NCBI GenBank assembly: GCA_023105745.1
Contig: JALGQZ010000015.1
Location: 21,711,499-21,775,498 of the forward strand
DNA length: 64,000 nt
Source of the DNA: Austropuccinia psidii
Taxonomy: Eukaryota > Basidiomycota > Pucciniomycetes > Pucciniales > Sphaerophragmiaceae
Direction: 5' to 3'
Shown here: in pieces, positions 36,884 to 47,223 of the stretch
Numbering within the stretch: the first letter of the stretch is position 1
Layout: each line of letters opens with the position of its first letter
Program-made: the position numbers and the translations under genes
Notes under the pieces: generated by a model
Seen by the model: the letters and a program-made list of their open reading frames with translations, nothing else
Database searches by the model: none
Told to the model about the DNA's origin: nothing

Positions 36884-38806
36884 TGTGAGCCTTGAGGTAT
36901 ATTTTACATACCCAAATAGGCCACAATTATCTTAAAAAGAAATTTTGAACTATGCATAACTCATAAGTCATGCATATATCCAAAATTCATCATTTTCAAT
37001 TTCAGAAAAGATGAATAACTTTTTATTGAGTAAGTAAATCCATGGATTTAAGACCAGATTTGGATTCTACACAAAAATTCACTTAGGGTAGCCCCATAGA
37101 GTGAATAAGCTCAATTTAAGTATTTGAGGTGGTAAAATGGAAAATACTTCAATACCACATCATTAATACCACATAAAAGATCTGTGAAAATTTTTGTTTT
37201 TCTTGATTTTAAGCCAAAATAATGGGAAAGTGAGAAATCCCATGTTACATATACACTAAGAATAGTGTTATGCATGTTTTGAGCACTTAATATCATGGTA
37301 TTCTTACATGGACTTTTGGTACACCCATAGTGGATATCTCACTTTGGGCTTAAATTTCTATTTTTACATGAAAAATAAGCAAGGGGGACAAAAGACCTCA
37401 AAGAGAGCCAGGGTACCCAACTTCTGAGACCTCAGAGGCGTGGATAGCTCCAGAGCATGGATCCATGGCTCATCTTGGCCCAATTGGTAAACTAAAACTC
37501 TTTGGGAACTTGGTTACCAAGTTACACCTACTGTAATCATAAGAAAATAGCAAATAACCTGCTATTTTGACGTGCCAAGGAGGTAATGAGCTACTTAGAC
37601 TCCTGTAACCACTTCAATTCTTGATGACTTTCCATTACTAGACCCTAAAAGAGTAATTAAAACCCTTTTGGGACCCACATTCATTGATTTACCTCATAGC
37701 AACCAGCAAAATACTGCTATTTGCAATTCTACGTAGAAATGAGGTAAAAACTTCAAAAATCCATTAAAAATACAATTCCTAATGAATCTTTATGAAACTT
37801 TCAGGACCAATAGAGAACTGTATTTTCTATGGTACAACCAAAAAGAATTACAGTTTTACTAGTAAAATTAAAAGTTTTACTTTTAGTCCATTTTTGACCA
37901 TTCTACGTGAAACACTGAATCTTCAAAAATTCACAGTAATTAAAACCTGTGATGAAATTGGAAATAACATTGATAACTTTGAGAAATCAATGATTCTTTT
38001 GGAATAAAAGAAGATTTACAGATGTTACTCCTTTTATTCTTAACCATATTGGGGTTGGTAGTCACGTAAAAGCATCAATTAAGTAATTATGATAATCTTA
38101 CGTGACAACAGATGATGCAATCATTAATCCAAAAAGGTTTATTGTTTTCTCACTCACTGGTTTTTCAGTTTGCTCCATGGCACGCCTCTGTGAGCTGTTG
38201 TTGACTTAAAAGAAGCCTCTTCTTGCTGTTTTTTCCATATCATCATCTTATCAATTTATTAAATCATTATTACCAACAAGTAAGTATTAGTTATAAGCTA
38301 TTCTTAAGTGTTTTAAATCTTTCAGAATCAACCAGAAAGACGTTAAATCATAGAATCCAACTATATATTGTTGTAATACTGTTATAAATCCTTTTGATCC
38401 CTTAAATCCACAATTCCACGTCAAATTTCTCTACTTTTATCTATCAATAAGTTCTTTGGAGTATTAGTGAGTCATTTATCTTTAATTCTTAAAGTTTTTC
38501 TCTAGTAATAGCTTTCTTCAAGGATTATCTTTATAATTATTCTTGTAAAAGATAATTATATATTAAAATAATTTTATTATTTTAATAAAAGCAGTTTTTA
38601 TTATTAAATTCTTCTTGTAATTGATTCTTGTAGACAATTACTGCTCACTGTTATAATCACTAGTAGTGTATAACACGTGAAAGAAATAATTTTATAACTA
38701 TTTAATTGTGGTTATAATAATTTTTTATTATTATATTTCATAAGAACAGACATAGTACTGTTGATTAATAGTAATATTATCATCAGTTTCATAGTCACAT
38801 CTTACA
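36884..38806 (+). repeat. 5' LTR of element C (1923 bases)
   Basis: TGTGAGCCTTGAGGTATA to ..CATCTTACA. It pairs with 45205-47127 and is the same family as the reverse-strand solo LTRs at 4918-6791 and 9913-11819. CpG sites are very rare: eight of the ten I found lie in ACGT words. Confidence 0.97.
38062..38105. promoter_or_regulatory. Inverted ACGT motif pair in the C LTR
   Basis: TCACGTAA and TTACGTGA, exact reverse complements, stand 28 bases apart. The spacer contains CAATTAAGTAATTATG. The same 44-base arrangement occurs in the 3' LTR (46383-46426) and in solo LTR B (10611-10654). ACGT cores are typical bZIP sites, so a promoter or enhancer role is plausible but inferred. Confidence 0.4.
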
Positions 38807-38824
38807 TTTGGGGGCCTGGCCGTG
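38807..38824 (+). other. Putative primer-binding site of element C
   Basis: TTTGGGGGCCTGGCCGTG directly follows the 5' LTR and differs from the element A site by one extra G. Position and conservation support a primer site. The tRNA was not identified. Confidence 0.6.
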
Positions 38825-39197
38825 TTTTTTGAACCTTGTACCCTTAATTAATATATTTTTAAGCTCTAAAATATATTAATTTAATAATTTTTTTCTTTCA
38901 TTTTAAAGTTAAAACAATTCTTATTTTTGAAATTGTTTTGGAAATCTTTTTCATTGAGGAATTTGGTTTAATTTTATACTGTTTTTACACGTGGCTTTTT
39001 CACATCCAAAAACTTATAGAATTATTCTTTCAGTTACTCTGAATTAATTTTCATTCAAAATCTTAAATTTTAATTTTTTTTCTTTAAAAAGAATAATTTT
39101 TTTAATATTAAAAAATATAAAACTTATAAAAAATATTTAAAAATATTTTAAAAAAAAGTATAAAAAAATAATTTTTTCTCTTTTATAATTTTTCTAG

Positions 39198-39341
39198 TGT
39201 CTTTAATCAAATACTGTGCAGCTGGCAACAGACTCAGTAAGAGATATATTACTAGCCCAGAATCTGAGGAAAGTATTGAGGTGCAAATTGCTAAAAGAGG
39301 CACCTTATTTAATTCTGAAAAGAATAAATTACCACCAAAAG
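39198..39341 (+). other. Leader exon-like segment of element C
   Basis: It lies between a TTTTTCTAG acceptor-like end and an AAAAGG/TGTG donor-like end and is open throughout (..YITSPESEESIEVQIAKRG..). A matching segment is in element A (15210-15326), and part of another copy is in the 24832-25120 fragment. It could encode a short leader peptide or be a spliced 5' exon. Confidence 0.35.
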
Positions 39342-39390
39342 GTGTGTTTTTATCTTCATTTTTACTCTTTATCCTTAAATTGACGTAAAA

Positions 39391-41304
39391 ATGGTGCATA
39401 CCAGAAATGGAAGCAACTATTCAGTCCAACCAGATGGATGTGGACAAGGAAGAGGCAAGACCAAATCCAGAAGTGCCAAATCTTCCACAAGAAAGACACA
39501 TCTGGAGGATGCCAGAGTTGCCCCCCATTCCCCAAGGTCTGTACCAACAGATTTTGACGTGAATTCAGAGCCTGAACTGATTTATGGTAATATTTCCAGG
39601 GCTGAACCACTTTCAGGTGGCAGCAATAGAAATATATCAATGCCAGTACAAAAACTGGTTCAGAGCAGCCAAGGAAGAGGAGTGGGAAATCTGCCCAAGC
39701 CTTTGGCAGGGGGCCATGAACTCCTACTTACACATCAAGAGCTTTCTGGGTCAGGAGAAGACCATAGAACTCTTAGGAGGATGGAGCCCCCTGTCTTGCA
39801 AAGACAAGGTCAAAAAGATAAAGAATTGGTTGAAGAACCAAAGTCTTTTATCTATAGACCAGAAGAAAGAGTTGGAAATGACTCCAGCTTTGGAAACAGA
39901 GGCACCAGTGGCATCTACCAGCTCCAAACCAGCTCCAGAAGTGTCCAAGGACAAGCCCAAGGGACCTCAGAAGAAGAAAGGTCCCAAGAACCATCAAGGC
40001 AAAGGAAAAGGCAAAGCCAATTGGCACAGACCTTACCCACAAGGGTACAGGATCCCCAAATTGGAGCCTTCAGCCGTGGACAGTGTCTTCAATATGGCCA
40101 GAACTCTGATGGAATTCACAGCCAAGGAGCAGGAAAGGATGAACAGAAACTTTCCACGCAAATAATTGGTGTACAGACTAGTATTAATGTAGAAATTGGT
40201 AAACTTGATGGAAAGTTAACTAAAATCACATCAGATATACTTGAATTAAAGAAAAATGACAAGAAATACCTTGAATTACACCAAGTGACAAATGCCAAAC
40301 TTGACTCAATTACCAATTCTTGCATAAGAATTGAAAACATGTGCCAAGTTCAGCATGAATAGATGGAAGATCTTTCCATTTTTAAAATGAATGATCAACT
40401 TGAGACTTTGCAAGACCATGTCTTGAAAATAGTTGAGAATACCAATCAATTTTCCATACACTTAGCAAAAAGTGACAGTGAAAGGCAGAAGTTGAAGAAT
40501 GAAATAATTGCAAGTGTGGAACAAATTCATAAGAATCATGAACCACATATGCCAAGACATTCTACACCTTTAACTGAAGAGAAACTTTCTGTTAAAGAAA
40601 GTCTCACCCCATTCTTAGGAGAAAATGCCTACTCTACAAGGGATATTCCCAAAATAGAAGAATGGCCAACATTCTCTGGTGAAGGAGAATACAACCATAT
40701 TGAATTCATCAGGGCTATTGATATGTTGCAAGAAGACTTCAATATACCTGATGAAATCATAGTGGGAAAATTACACTGTTTATTTACCAGGACTGCAAAG
40801 AAGTGGTATTACAAAATGAGGATTGATCATGGTAAACATGACTGGTCTTGGTGGAAATCTGAAGTGATTACCAAATGGGCCAATAATTCTTGGAGGTTTA
40901 AAATGGAAAATGCTTTTGAAAGTGCCATTTTTAACTCAGAAAAAGACAAACCACTTACTTGGTTCTTCAAACAAAAAGACAGATTATCTGCTCTACACCC
41001 AGATATGTCTGACACTATGATTAATATGAAAATATTAAGAAAGTGTGGAGGAGAACTGGAACATGCTATCAAAAGCAGATTTGTGGAACCTTGTTCAACA
41101 GAGGACTACATTAATGCTATGGAAGATATCATTACCAGAACAAGAATTGGTAAGACTTGGATTAAAAACCCAATAGAGTCCAAAATAGTCTCAAAGATTC
41201 CTAGAGAGGAAAGAAGACCAGAAAGACCTGTCTTGAAGTGTCATAAATGTGGAAGTACTTCACATTTAGCCAACACTTGTCCTAAGAAGACAAAGATCAA
41301 TTAA
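39391..41304 (+). pseudogene. Gag of element C, split by one stop codon
   Basis: The frame starts at ATG 39391 (MVHTRNGSNYSVQ), close to the element A start. The first 323 codons have a disordered Ser/Gln-rich part, then a helical segment from about 40140. A TAG at 40360-40362 interrupts it and the same frame continues at once (MEDLSIFKMND). Capsid sequence runs from about 40660 (EEWPTFSGEGEYNHIEFI..WWKSEV). The zinc knuckle CX2CX4HX4C is at 41239-41280. A TAA follows at 41302. Element A has no stop at the TAG site, so it is probably a recent mutation; programmed readthrough is the alternative. Gag would form the element's particle and bind its RNA. Confidence 0.85.
39584..40165 (+). CDS. Overlapping +1-frame ORF of element C, function unknown
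   Basis: A 193-codon frame starts at ATG 39584 and lies +1 to gag. The first half is Trp-rich and looks globular (LNHFQVAAIEIYQ..KNWF..EWEICPSLWQG..GGWSP..WLKNQS). Then comes a Pro/Ala/Ser and Lys/Gly-rich basic linker (GPQKKKGPKNHQGKGKGKA). The tail PYPQGYRIPK..SVFNMARTLMEF is conserved in element A. Identity to A is about 63% in the first block, against about 34% for the gag frame over the same DNA, so this frame seems to be the one under constraint. No known domain was recognised. It might be an accessory protein or be joined to gag by frameshifting. Confidence 0.65.
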   Translation: MVIFPGLNHFQVAAIEIYQCQYKNWFRAAKEEEWEICPSLWQGAMNSYLHIKSFLGQEKTIELLGGWSPLSCKDKVKKIKNWLKNQSLLSIDQKKELEMTPALETEAPVASTSSKPAPEVSKDKPKGPQKKKGPKNHQGKGKGKANWHRPYPQGYRIPKLEPSAVDSVFNMARTLMEFTAKEQERMNRNFPRK

Positions 41305-41979
41305 ATTCAAGTCATTGAAGAAATTCAGTGTACTGAAGAGAAAGAAGAGTCTGATCAAGATTCTGCAGTCTCTGAAGATACACCAGTGAAGGACTATCTC
41401 ATTGAGAACATTTCAGCTTTCTTTGAGGTCACAGAAGTCCATACCCACTTGCCACAGTACAGTGAGGATTGCTGCAACCTGATCAATATCCAAGATGCCA
41501 GAATGTGTAAAACAAAACCTGCTAGAGGAAAGGGTTATACTGCTGGGGTATCCTGTATCACATCAGTTCTAATGAGTGATATTGAAGCCAAAGTAAATTT
41601 GGATACAGGGGCATTTTGCACTTGTGTGGGAAAAGATTATCTCCAAATTATACTTCCTGAATGGAAAAACCATCTATTACCAATAGAAGGTGTACAATTC
41701 AGTAGTGCCAGTAACAATATGTACCCCCTGGGCATATTGGACACTACTATTGTATTCCCACATCCAGCAGGAAGTGTAAGAATGAAAACTGAGATTGTAG
41801 TAATGGATAATTTCACATCTCAGCACATCATTCTTGGAAATGATTACTTAAATATTTATGGTATTGATATAAATAACCATAAGGACAGATATTTCACAAT
41901 TGGAGATAACAAGAGACAAAAATTTGCTTTCTCCAATATGCCAAAACAGTCAAGGATACTTACAAAGATGAATTTGTGA
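41305..41979 (+). CDS. Protease region of element C
   Basis: It continues the gag frame after the TAA at 41302: an acidic spacer, then [15 protein letters not shown] and [12 protein letters not shown]. The aspartic protease has its [11 protein letters not shown] active site at about residue 73 counted from 41386, then [13 protein letters not shown] and [18 protein letters not shown] one-base change near 41935 moves the downstream part to another frame, and this frame stops at 41977-41979. In element A protease and RT share a frame, so the break here is secondary. The protease would cut the Gag-Pol precursor. Confidence 0.8.
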   Translation: MQVIEEIQCTEEKEESDQDSAVSEDTPVKDYLIENISAFFEVTEVHTHLPQYSEDCCNLINIQDARMCKTKPARGKGYTAGVSCITSVLMSDIEAKVNLDTGAFCTCVGKDYLQIILPEWKNHLLPIEGVQFSSASNNMYPLGILDTTIVFPHPAGSVRMKTEIVVMDNFTSQHIILGNDYLNIYGIDINNHKDRYFTIGDNKRQKFAFSNMPKQSRILTKMNL

Positions 41980-44900
41980 CTAATCAACTTGTTGAAGCAC
42001 AATTTAATCAATCATTGTCACCAAAGATGAGGAATGAACTTATTAATGTGTTATACACATATAAAAATGCATTTGCCTCTGATAATGAACCATTAGGCGC
42101 TATAAGAGGACATGAAGTTGACATTACTCTTAATATTGACAGACCATATCCTCCAGTACTTAGAAGACCAGCTTATCCAGCCAGTCCCAGAGCTAGAGGA
42201 GCCTTGGAGAAACATATCCAAGAGTTAATTAAACTTGGTGTGCTAAGGAAAGTAGGCCATAATGAGGAAGTTGAGGTGACAACACCTGTTATCATTGCTT
42301 GGCATAATGATAAGTCAAGAATGGTTGGAGATTTCAGAGCATTGAATACCTACACAGTTCCAGATAGGTATCCAATCCCCAGAATCCAAGAAACCTTGAC
42401 TCAATTATCCAAAGCCAAGTATATAACATCAATGGATGCATTGAAAGGCTTCCATCAAAATGTTTTGACGCCTAAAGCTAAGAAATTACTTAGAATTATC
42501 ACTCACTGTGGTATTTTTGAGTATTTTAGAATGCCATTTGGCATTAAAAATGCTCCATCTCATCATCAAAGAATGATGAATACCATCTTCCCCACAGAAT
42601 TGTCTGAAGGATGGCTTATCATTTATATTGATGATATTATCATATTTTCTGACTCATGGTCTTTGCACCTTGAAAGACTTGCAAGAGTACTTCATAAAGT
42701 TGCAGAAGTGAACATGAAAATTTCACTTGAGAAATGCAATTTTGGTTTTGAAGAACTCAAAGCATTAGGACATATTGTTTCTGGTTTAAGCTTGGTTATT
42801 GACAAAAACAAAGTAGCAGCAGTGTTACTTAAACCAATACCCCAGAATAAAAAAGAAATGATGTCTTTTCTTGGGTTTGCCAGTTACTATAGGAAACACC
42901 TGAAAGACTTTGCAATTCCAGCCAAGTCACTTTATAGAATCTGTGATCAACAGACTGTATTTGAGATGTCACAGGAGAGAATTAAAGCTTATGAGAAGAT
43001 AAGGAAAGCCCTTACAGAAGCACCTTTACTCCTCATGCCTGACTGGAATATTCCTTTTAAGTTGTACATTGATGCATGTGGAGATGGATTAGGGGCAGCC
43101 CTACATCAAGTCCAAATTATTGATGACAAACCTACAGAAGGACCAGTTTGTTATATCTCAAGGCAGATCAAACCAACAGAAGCCAGATATGGTGCAAGCC
43201 AAATGGAGTGCTTATGTTTGGTATGGGCACTTGAGAAATTACACTATTACCTTGATGGAAGTGTTTTTGAAGTGATAACTGACTGTAATGCAGTAAAATC
43301 ACTTCTTAACATGAAAACTCCCAACAGACATATGTTGAGATGGCAAATAGCTATTCAAGAATATAGAGGAAACATGACTATAGTTCATAAAGCAGGAAAC
43401 ATTCACAAGAATTCTGATGGACTTAGTAGATGGGCTTTAGCCAACACTCCTGATAACCCAGCTTATGTACCTTTAGAAGCTGAACCACAGATTTCAATTG
43501 AAGGAATTAACATAACTGATATTGGAACTGAATTCTTTGAGGAGGTCAGAGAATCTTATAAACAAGACAAGAATTGCCATATCTTGACTTCTTTATTAGA
43601 TAAAGACTGCAAAGATACATCTTTAGTTAATGCACTTGATGAAGTTTGGAAAAATTCCTATTCTGAAGGAAGATTTCACTTGTTTGATGGAATAATTTAC
43701 CACAGAACAAAACATTCTTGTGTTATGACATTGTGCAGTAGATTACTTATCAATACCATTCTTCATGAATGTCATGATAGTATCTACTCTGGACACCTGT
43801 CAGAAGACAGAACACTTGAAAAAGTGAAGAACTGTGCATGGTGGACATCTTGGAGAAAAGGAACCATTGAATATTGCCATACCTGTGACAGATGCCAAAA
43901 AGCAAACATGAGTACAGGCAAGAAATTTGGACTTATGATCCATATTCAAGAACCAAAATCCCCATGGGAAGTTGTTCACATGGATTGGGTCACAGCACTT
44001 CCTCCAAGTGGTGACAAAAGTTATAATGCTTGTTTAGTCATTGTAGACAGATATAGCAAAACTCCCATACTCTTACCATGTCATAAAGATGACACTGCTA
44101 TGGATACAGCTCTTCTTTTATGGAGTAGAGTTATTTCTCATACAGGATTATTTAAGAATATCATAAGTGACAGAGATCCCAAGTTCACATCTGCACTTTG
44201 GACCAATCTTCATAGATTGTTTGGGACTAAGTTATCATTCTCTACAGCATATCACCCTCAAACAGATGGGCTAGCAGAGAGGATGATTCAGACTTTAGAA
44301 GACATGATCAGGAGATTTTGTGCTTATGGATTAGAATTCAAAGACTCACATGGCTTTACCCATGACTGGTGCACTCTGATACCTGCACTAGAATTGGCAT
44401 ACAAGACATCAGTCCATTCTTCCACAGGACAAACTCCTGCTATGTTAGAAAAAGGATGGAATCCAAGACTCCCAGTAGACACACTGAGGAAAGACTTGAT
44501 TGACATTCATCCTACAGCTTCCAGCTTCAAGATAATGCTTGATAAAGTAAAACACCACGCAAAACAAATTATGGATGATTCTTTTGATTATGCAAAACAG
44601 AAGTGGGACAAGAGTCATAAAGTACCAGACTTCAAAGTAGGGGACTTAGTTCTAGTTTCAACCTTGAATTTTAATAATATCAAAGGCCCAAAGAAACTTA
44701 AAGATTCTTATGTAGGACCTTTTGTTATTTTTGCTTTACATGGAACCAATGCAGTTCAAGTGGAATGGAGTGGTGAATTGGAAAATAAACACCCCACATT
44801 TCCAGTCGGCTTGATAAAGCCTTATCAACCAGCTGATAAAGAATTGTTTCCTTTAAGAAACCCAACTCCTTTAACTGTACCACCTGTGGAACAGAATGAA

Positions 44901-45029
44901 GACAAAAAGATAAAGAAAGGAGACTTAGGGGTAAAAATCAAAGAGAATATCTTGTCAGATATAGAAATCCAGTACATGAAGATGAATGGATGGCAGAATC
45001 AGAAATACCTGACTCAGATAAACTCTTAA
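41976..45029 (+). CDS. RT, RNase H and integrase polyprotein of element C
   Basis: The open frame has 1017 codons without an ATG at its left edge, as expected for a part of Gag-Pol. [20 protein letters not shown] at the start, GDFRALN, catalytic Asp in [10 protein letters not shown] (about D154) and YIDD (about 217). RNase [54 protein letters not shown]. Integrase: intact zinc finger ([21 protein letters not shown]), then acids at about D670, D732 and E768, an exact D,D35E spacing. A GPY/F-type module ([20 protein letters not shown]) follows. The family's key residues all look intact. The chromodomain-like end is out of frame after about 44920. Confidence 0.93.
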   Translation: MTNQLVEAQFNQSLSPKMRNELINVLYTYKNAFASDNEPLGAIRGHEVDITLNIDRPYPPVLRRPAYPASPRARGALEKHIQELIKLGVLRKVGHNEEVEVTTPVIIAWHNDKSRMVGDFRALNTYTVPDRYPIPRIQETLTQLSKAKYITSMDALKGFHQNVLTPKAKKLLRIITHCGIFEYFRMPFGIKNAPSHHQRMMNTIFPTELSEGWLIIYIDDIIIFSDSWSLHLERLARVLHKVAEVNMKISLEKCNFGFEELKALGHIVSGLSLVIDKNKVAAVLLKPIPQNKKEMMSFLGFASYYRKHLKDFAIPAKSLYRICDQQTVFEMSQERIKAYEKIRKALTEAPLLLMPDWNIPFKLYIDACGDGLGAALHQVQIIDDKPTEGPVCYISRQIKPTEARYGASQMECLCLVWALEKLHYYLDGSVFEVITDCNAVKSLLNMKTPNRHMLRWQIAIQEYRGNMTIVHKAGNIHKNSDGLSRWALANTPDNPAYVPLEAEPQISIEGINITDIGTEFFEEVRESYKQDKNCHILTSLLDKDCKDTSLVNALDEVWKNSYSEGRFHLFDGIIYHRTKHSCVMTLCSRLLINTILHECHDSIYSGHLSEDRTLEKVKNCAWWTSWRKGTIEYCHTCDRCQKANMSTGKKFGLMIHIQEPKSPWEVVHMDWVTALPPSGDKSYNACLVIVDRYSKTPILLPCHKDDTAMDTALLLWSRVISHTGLFKNIISDRDPKFTSALWTNLHRLFGTKLSFSTAYHPQTDGLAERMIQTLEDMIRRFCAYGLEFKDSHGFTHDWCTLIPALELAYKTSVHSSTGQTPAMLEKGWNPRLPVDTLRKDLIDIHPTASSFKIMLDKVKHHAKQIMDDSFDYAKQKWDKSHKVPDFKVGDLVLVSTLNFNNIKGPKKLKDSYVGPFVIFALHGTNAVQVEWSGELENKHPTFPVGLIKPYQPADKELFPLRNPTPLTVPPVEQNEDKKIKKGDLGVKIKENILSDIEIQYMKMNGWQNQKYLTQINS

Positions 45030-45204
45030 GAAGATTTAGACATGAAAGAAGGCCACAAGCCTGAATATGTCTATAAATGTGCTTTAAATTACTTGATCTA
45101 AGTAATGTAAAGAGGCTGGACAGTGGACATTACCCCCCTTTGGGGCCTTATTCTTTTATCACTAATAAAATTGTAGTACAATTTCATTTTTTGGTGGGAG
45201 GGAA
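45030..45204 (+). other. Chromodomain-like tail end and polypurine tract, element C
   Basis: The other frame, starting near 44915, encodes [31 protein letters not shown] and stops at the TGA at 45062-45064, beyond the pol stop at 45027-45029. GGTGGGAGGGAA at 45193-45204 abuts the 3' LTR and is the likely polypurine tract. Confidence 0.65.
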
Positions 45205-47127
45205 TGTGAGCCTTGAGGTATATTTTACATACCCAAATAGGCCACAATTATCTTAAAAAGAAATTTTGAATTATGCAGAACTCATAAGTCATGCATATAT
45301 CCAAAATTCATCATTTTCAATTTCAGAAAAGATGAATAACTTTTTATTGAGTAAGTAAATCCATGGATTTAAGACCAGATTTGGATTCTACACAAAAATT
45401 CACCCAGGGTAGCCCCATAGAGTGAATAAGCTCAATTTAAGTATTTGAGGTGGTAAAATGGAAAATACTTCAATACCACATCATTAATACCACATAAAAG
45501 ATCCATGAAAAGTTTTGTTTTTCTTGATTTTAAGCCAAAATAATGGGAAAGTGAGAAATCCCATGTTACATATACACTAAGAATAGTGTTATTCATGTTT
45601 TGAGCACTTAATATCATGGTATTCTTACATGGAATTTTGGTACACCCATAGTGGATATCTCACTTTAAGCTTAAATTTCTATTTTTACGTGAAAAATAAG
45701 CAAGGGGGACAAAAGACCTCAAAGAGAGCCAGGGTACCCAACTTCTGAGGCCTCAGAGGCGTGGATAGCTCCAGAGCATGGATCCATGGCTCATCTTGGC
45801 CCAATTGGTAAACTAAAACTCTTTGGGAACTTGGTTACCAAGTTACACCTACTGTAATCATAAGAAAATAGCAAATAACCTGCTATTTTGACGTGCCAAG
45901 GAGGTAATGAGCTACTTAGACTCCTGTAACCACGTCAATTCTTGATTACTTTCCATGACTAGACCCTAAAAGAGTAATTAAAACCCTTTTGGGACCCACA
46001 TTCATTGATTTACCTCATAGCAACCAGCAAAATACTGCTATTTGCAATTCTACGTAGAAATGAGGTAAAAACTTCAAAAATTCATTAAAAATACAATTCC
46101 TAATGAATCTTTATGAAACTTTCAGGACCAATAGAGAACTGTATTCTTTATGGTAAAACCAAAAAGAATTACAGTTTTACTAGTAAAATTAAAAGTTTTA
46201 CCTTTAGTCCATTTTTGACCATTCTACATGAAACACTGAATCTTCAAAAATTCACAGTAATTAAAACCTGTGATGAAATTGGCAATAACATTGATAACTT
46301 TGAGAAATCAATGATTATTTTGGAATAAAAGAAGATTTACAGATGTTACTCCTTTTATTCTTAACCATATTGGGGTTGGTAGTCACGTAAAAGCATCAAT
46401 TAAGTAATTATGATAATCTTACGTGACAACAGATGATGCAATCATTAATCCAAAAAGGTTTATTGTTTTCTCACTCACTGGTTTTTCAGTTTGCTCCATG
46501 GCACGCCTCTGTGAGCTGTTGTTGACTTAAAAGAAGCCTCTTCTTGCTGTTTTTTCCGTATCATCATCTTATCAATTTATTAAATCATTATTACCAACAA
46601 GTAAGTATTAGTTATAAGCTATTCTTAAGTGTTTTAAATCTTTCAGAATCAACCAGAAAGACGTGAAATCATAGAATCCAACTATATATTGTTGTAATAC
46701 TGTTATAAATCCTTTTGATCCCTTAAATCCACAATTCCACATCAAATTTCTCTACTTTTATCTATCAATAAGTTCTTTGGGGTATTAGTGAGTCATTTAT
46801 CTTTAATTCTTTAAGTTTTTCTCTAGTAATAGTTTTCTTCAAGGATTATCTTTATAATTATTCTTGTAAAAGATAATTATATATTAAAATAATTTTATTA
46901 TTTTAATAAAAGAAGTTTTTATTATTAAATTCTTCTTGTAATTGATTCTTGTAGACAATTACTGCTCACTGTTATAATCACTAGTAGTGTATAACACGTG
47001 AAAGAAATAATTTTATAATTATTTAATTGTGGTTATAATAGTTTTTTATTATTATATTTCATAAGAACAGACATAGTACTGTTGATTAATAGTAATATTA
47101 TCATCAGTTTCACAGTCACATCTTACA
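45205..47127 (+). repeat. 3' LTR of element C (1923 bases)
   Basis: It is the same length as the 5' copy and ends ..CATCTTACA, followed by GTAGC. Several differences from the 5' LTR fall at CpG sites (ACGTG against ACATG, CACGTC against CACATC or CACTTC), as expected from deamination of methylated C. Confidence 0.97.
46383..46426. promoter_or_regulatory. Inverted ACGT motif pair in the 3' LTR of C
   Basis: TCACGTAA and TTACGTGA at the same 44-base spacing as in the 5' LTR, unchanged although neighbouring positions have mutated. Confidence 0.4.
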
Positions 47128-47223
47128 GTAGCTTTACTGATTTTGTCTTGTATTTTTAATAAAATTCCTTATCAAGTTTATTTCTTTCCTTTGCCTCTAC
47201 CCTGGTACTGTGAGACTATGAAC

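Larger units (their letters stand above)
36884..47127 (+). mobile_element. Complete Ty3/Gypsy chromovirus-like element C
   Basis: The 10,244-base element has two LTRs of identical length (1923 bases), a primer-site-like sequence, gag-pol in Gypsy order and a purine tract. Exact GTAGC duplications flank it (36879-36883 and 47128-47132). I count about 34 differences between the LTRs by eye (about 1.8%), so it is younger than A. Damage to the coding region is light: one stop within gag, one after the zinc knuckle, a frameshift between protease and RT near 41935, and a frameshift before the chromodomain-like tail. It lies in the 3' part of hAT H3. Confidence 0.97.
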
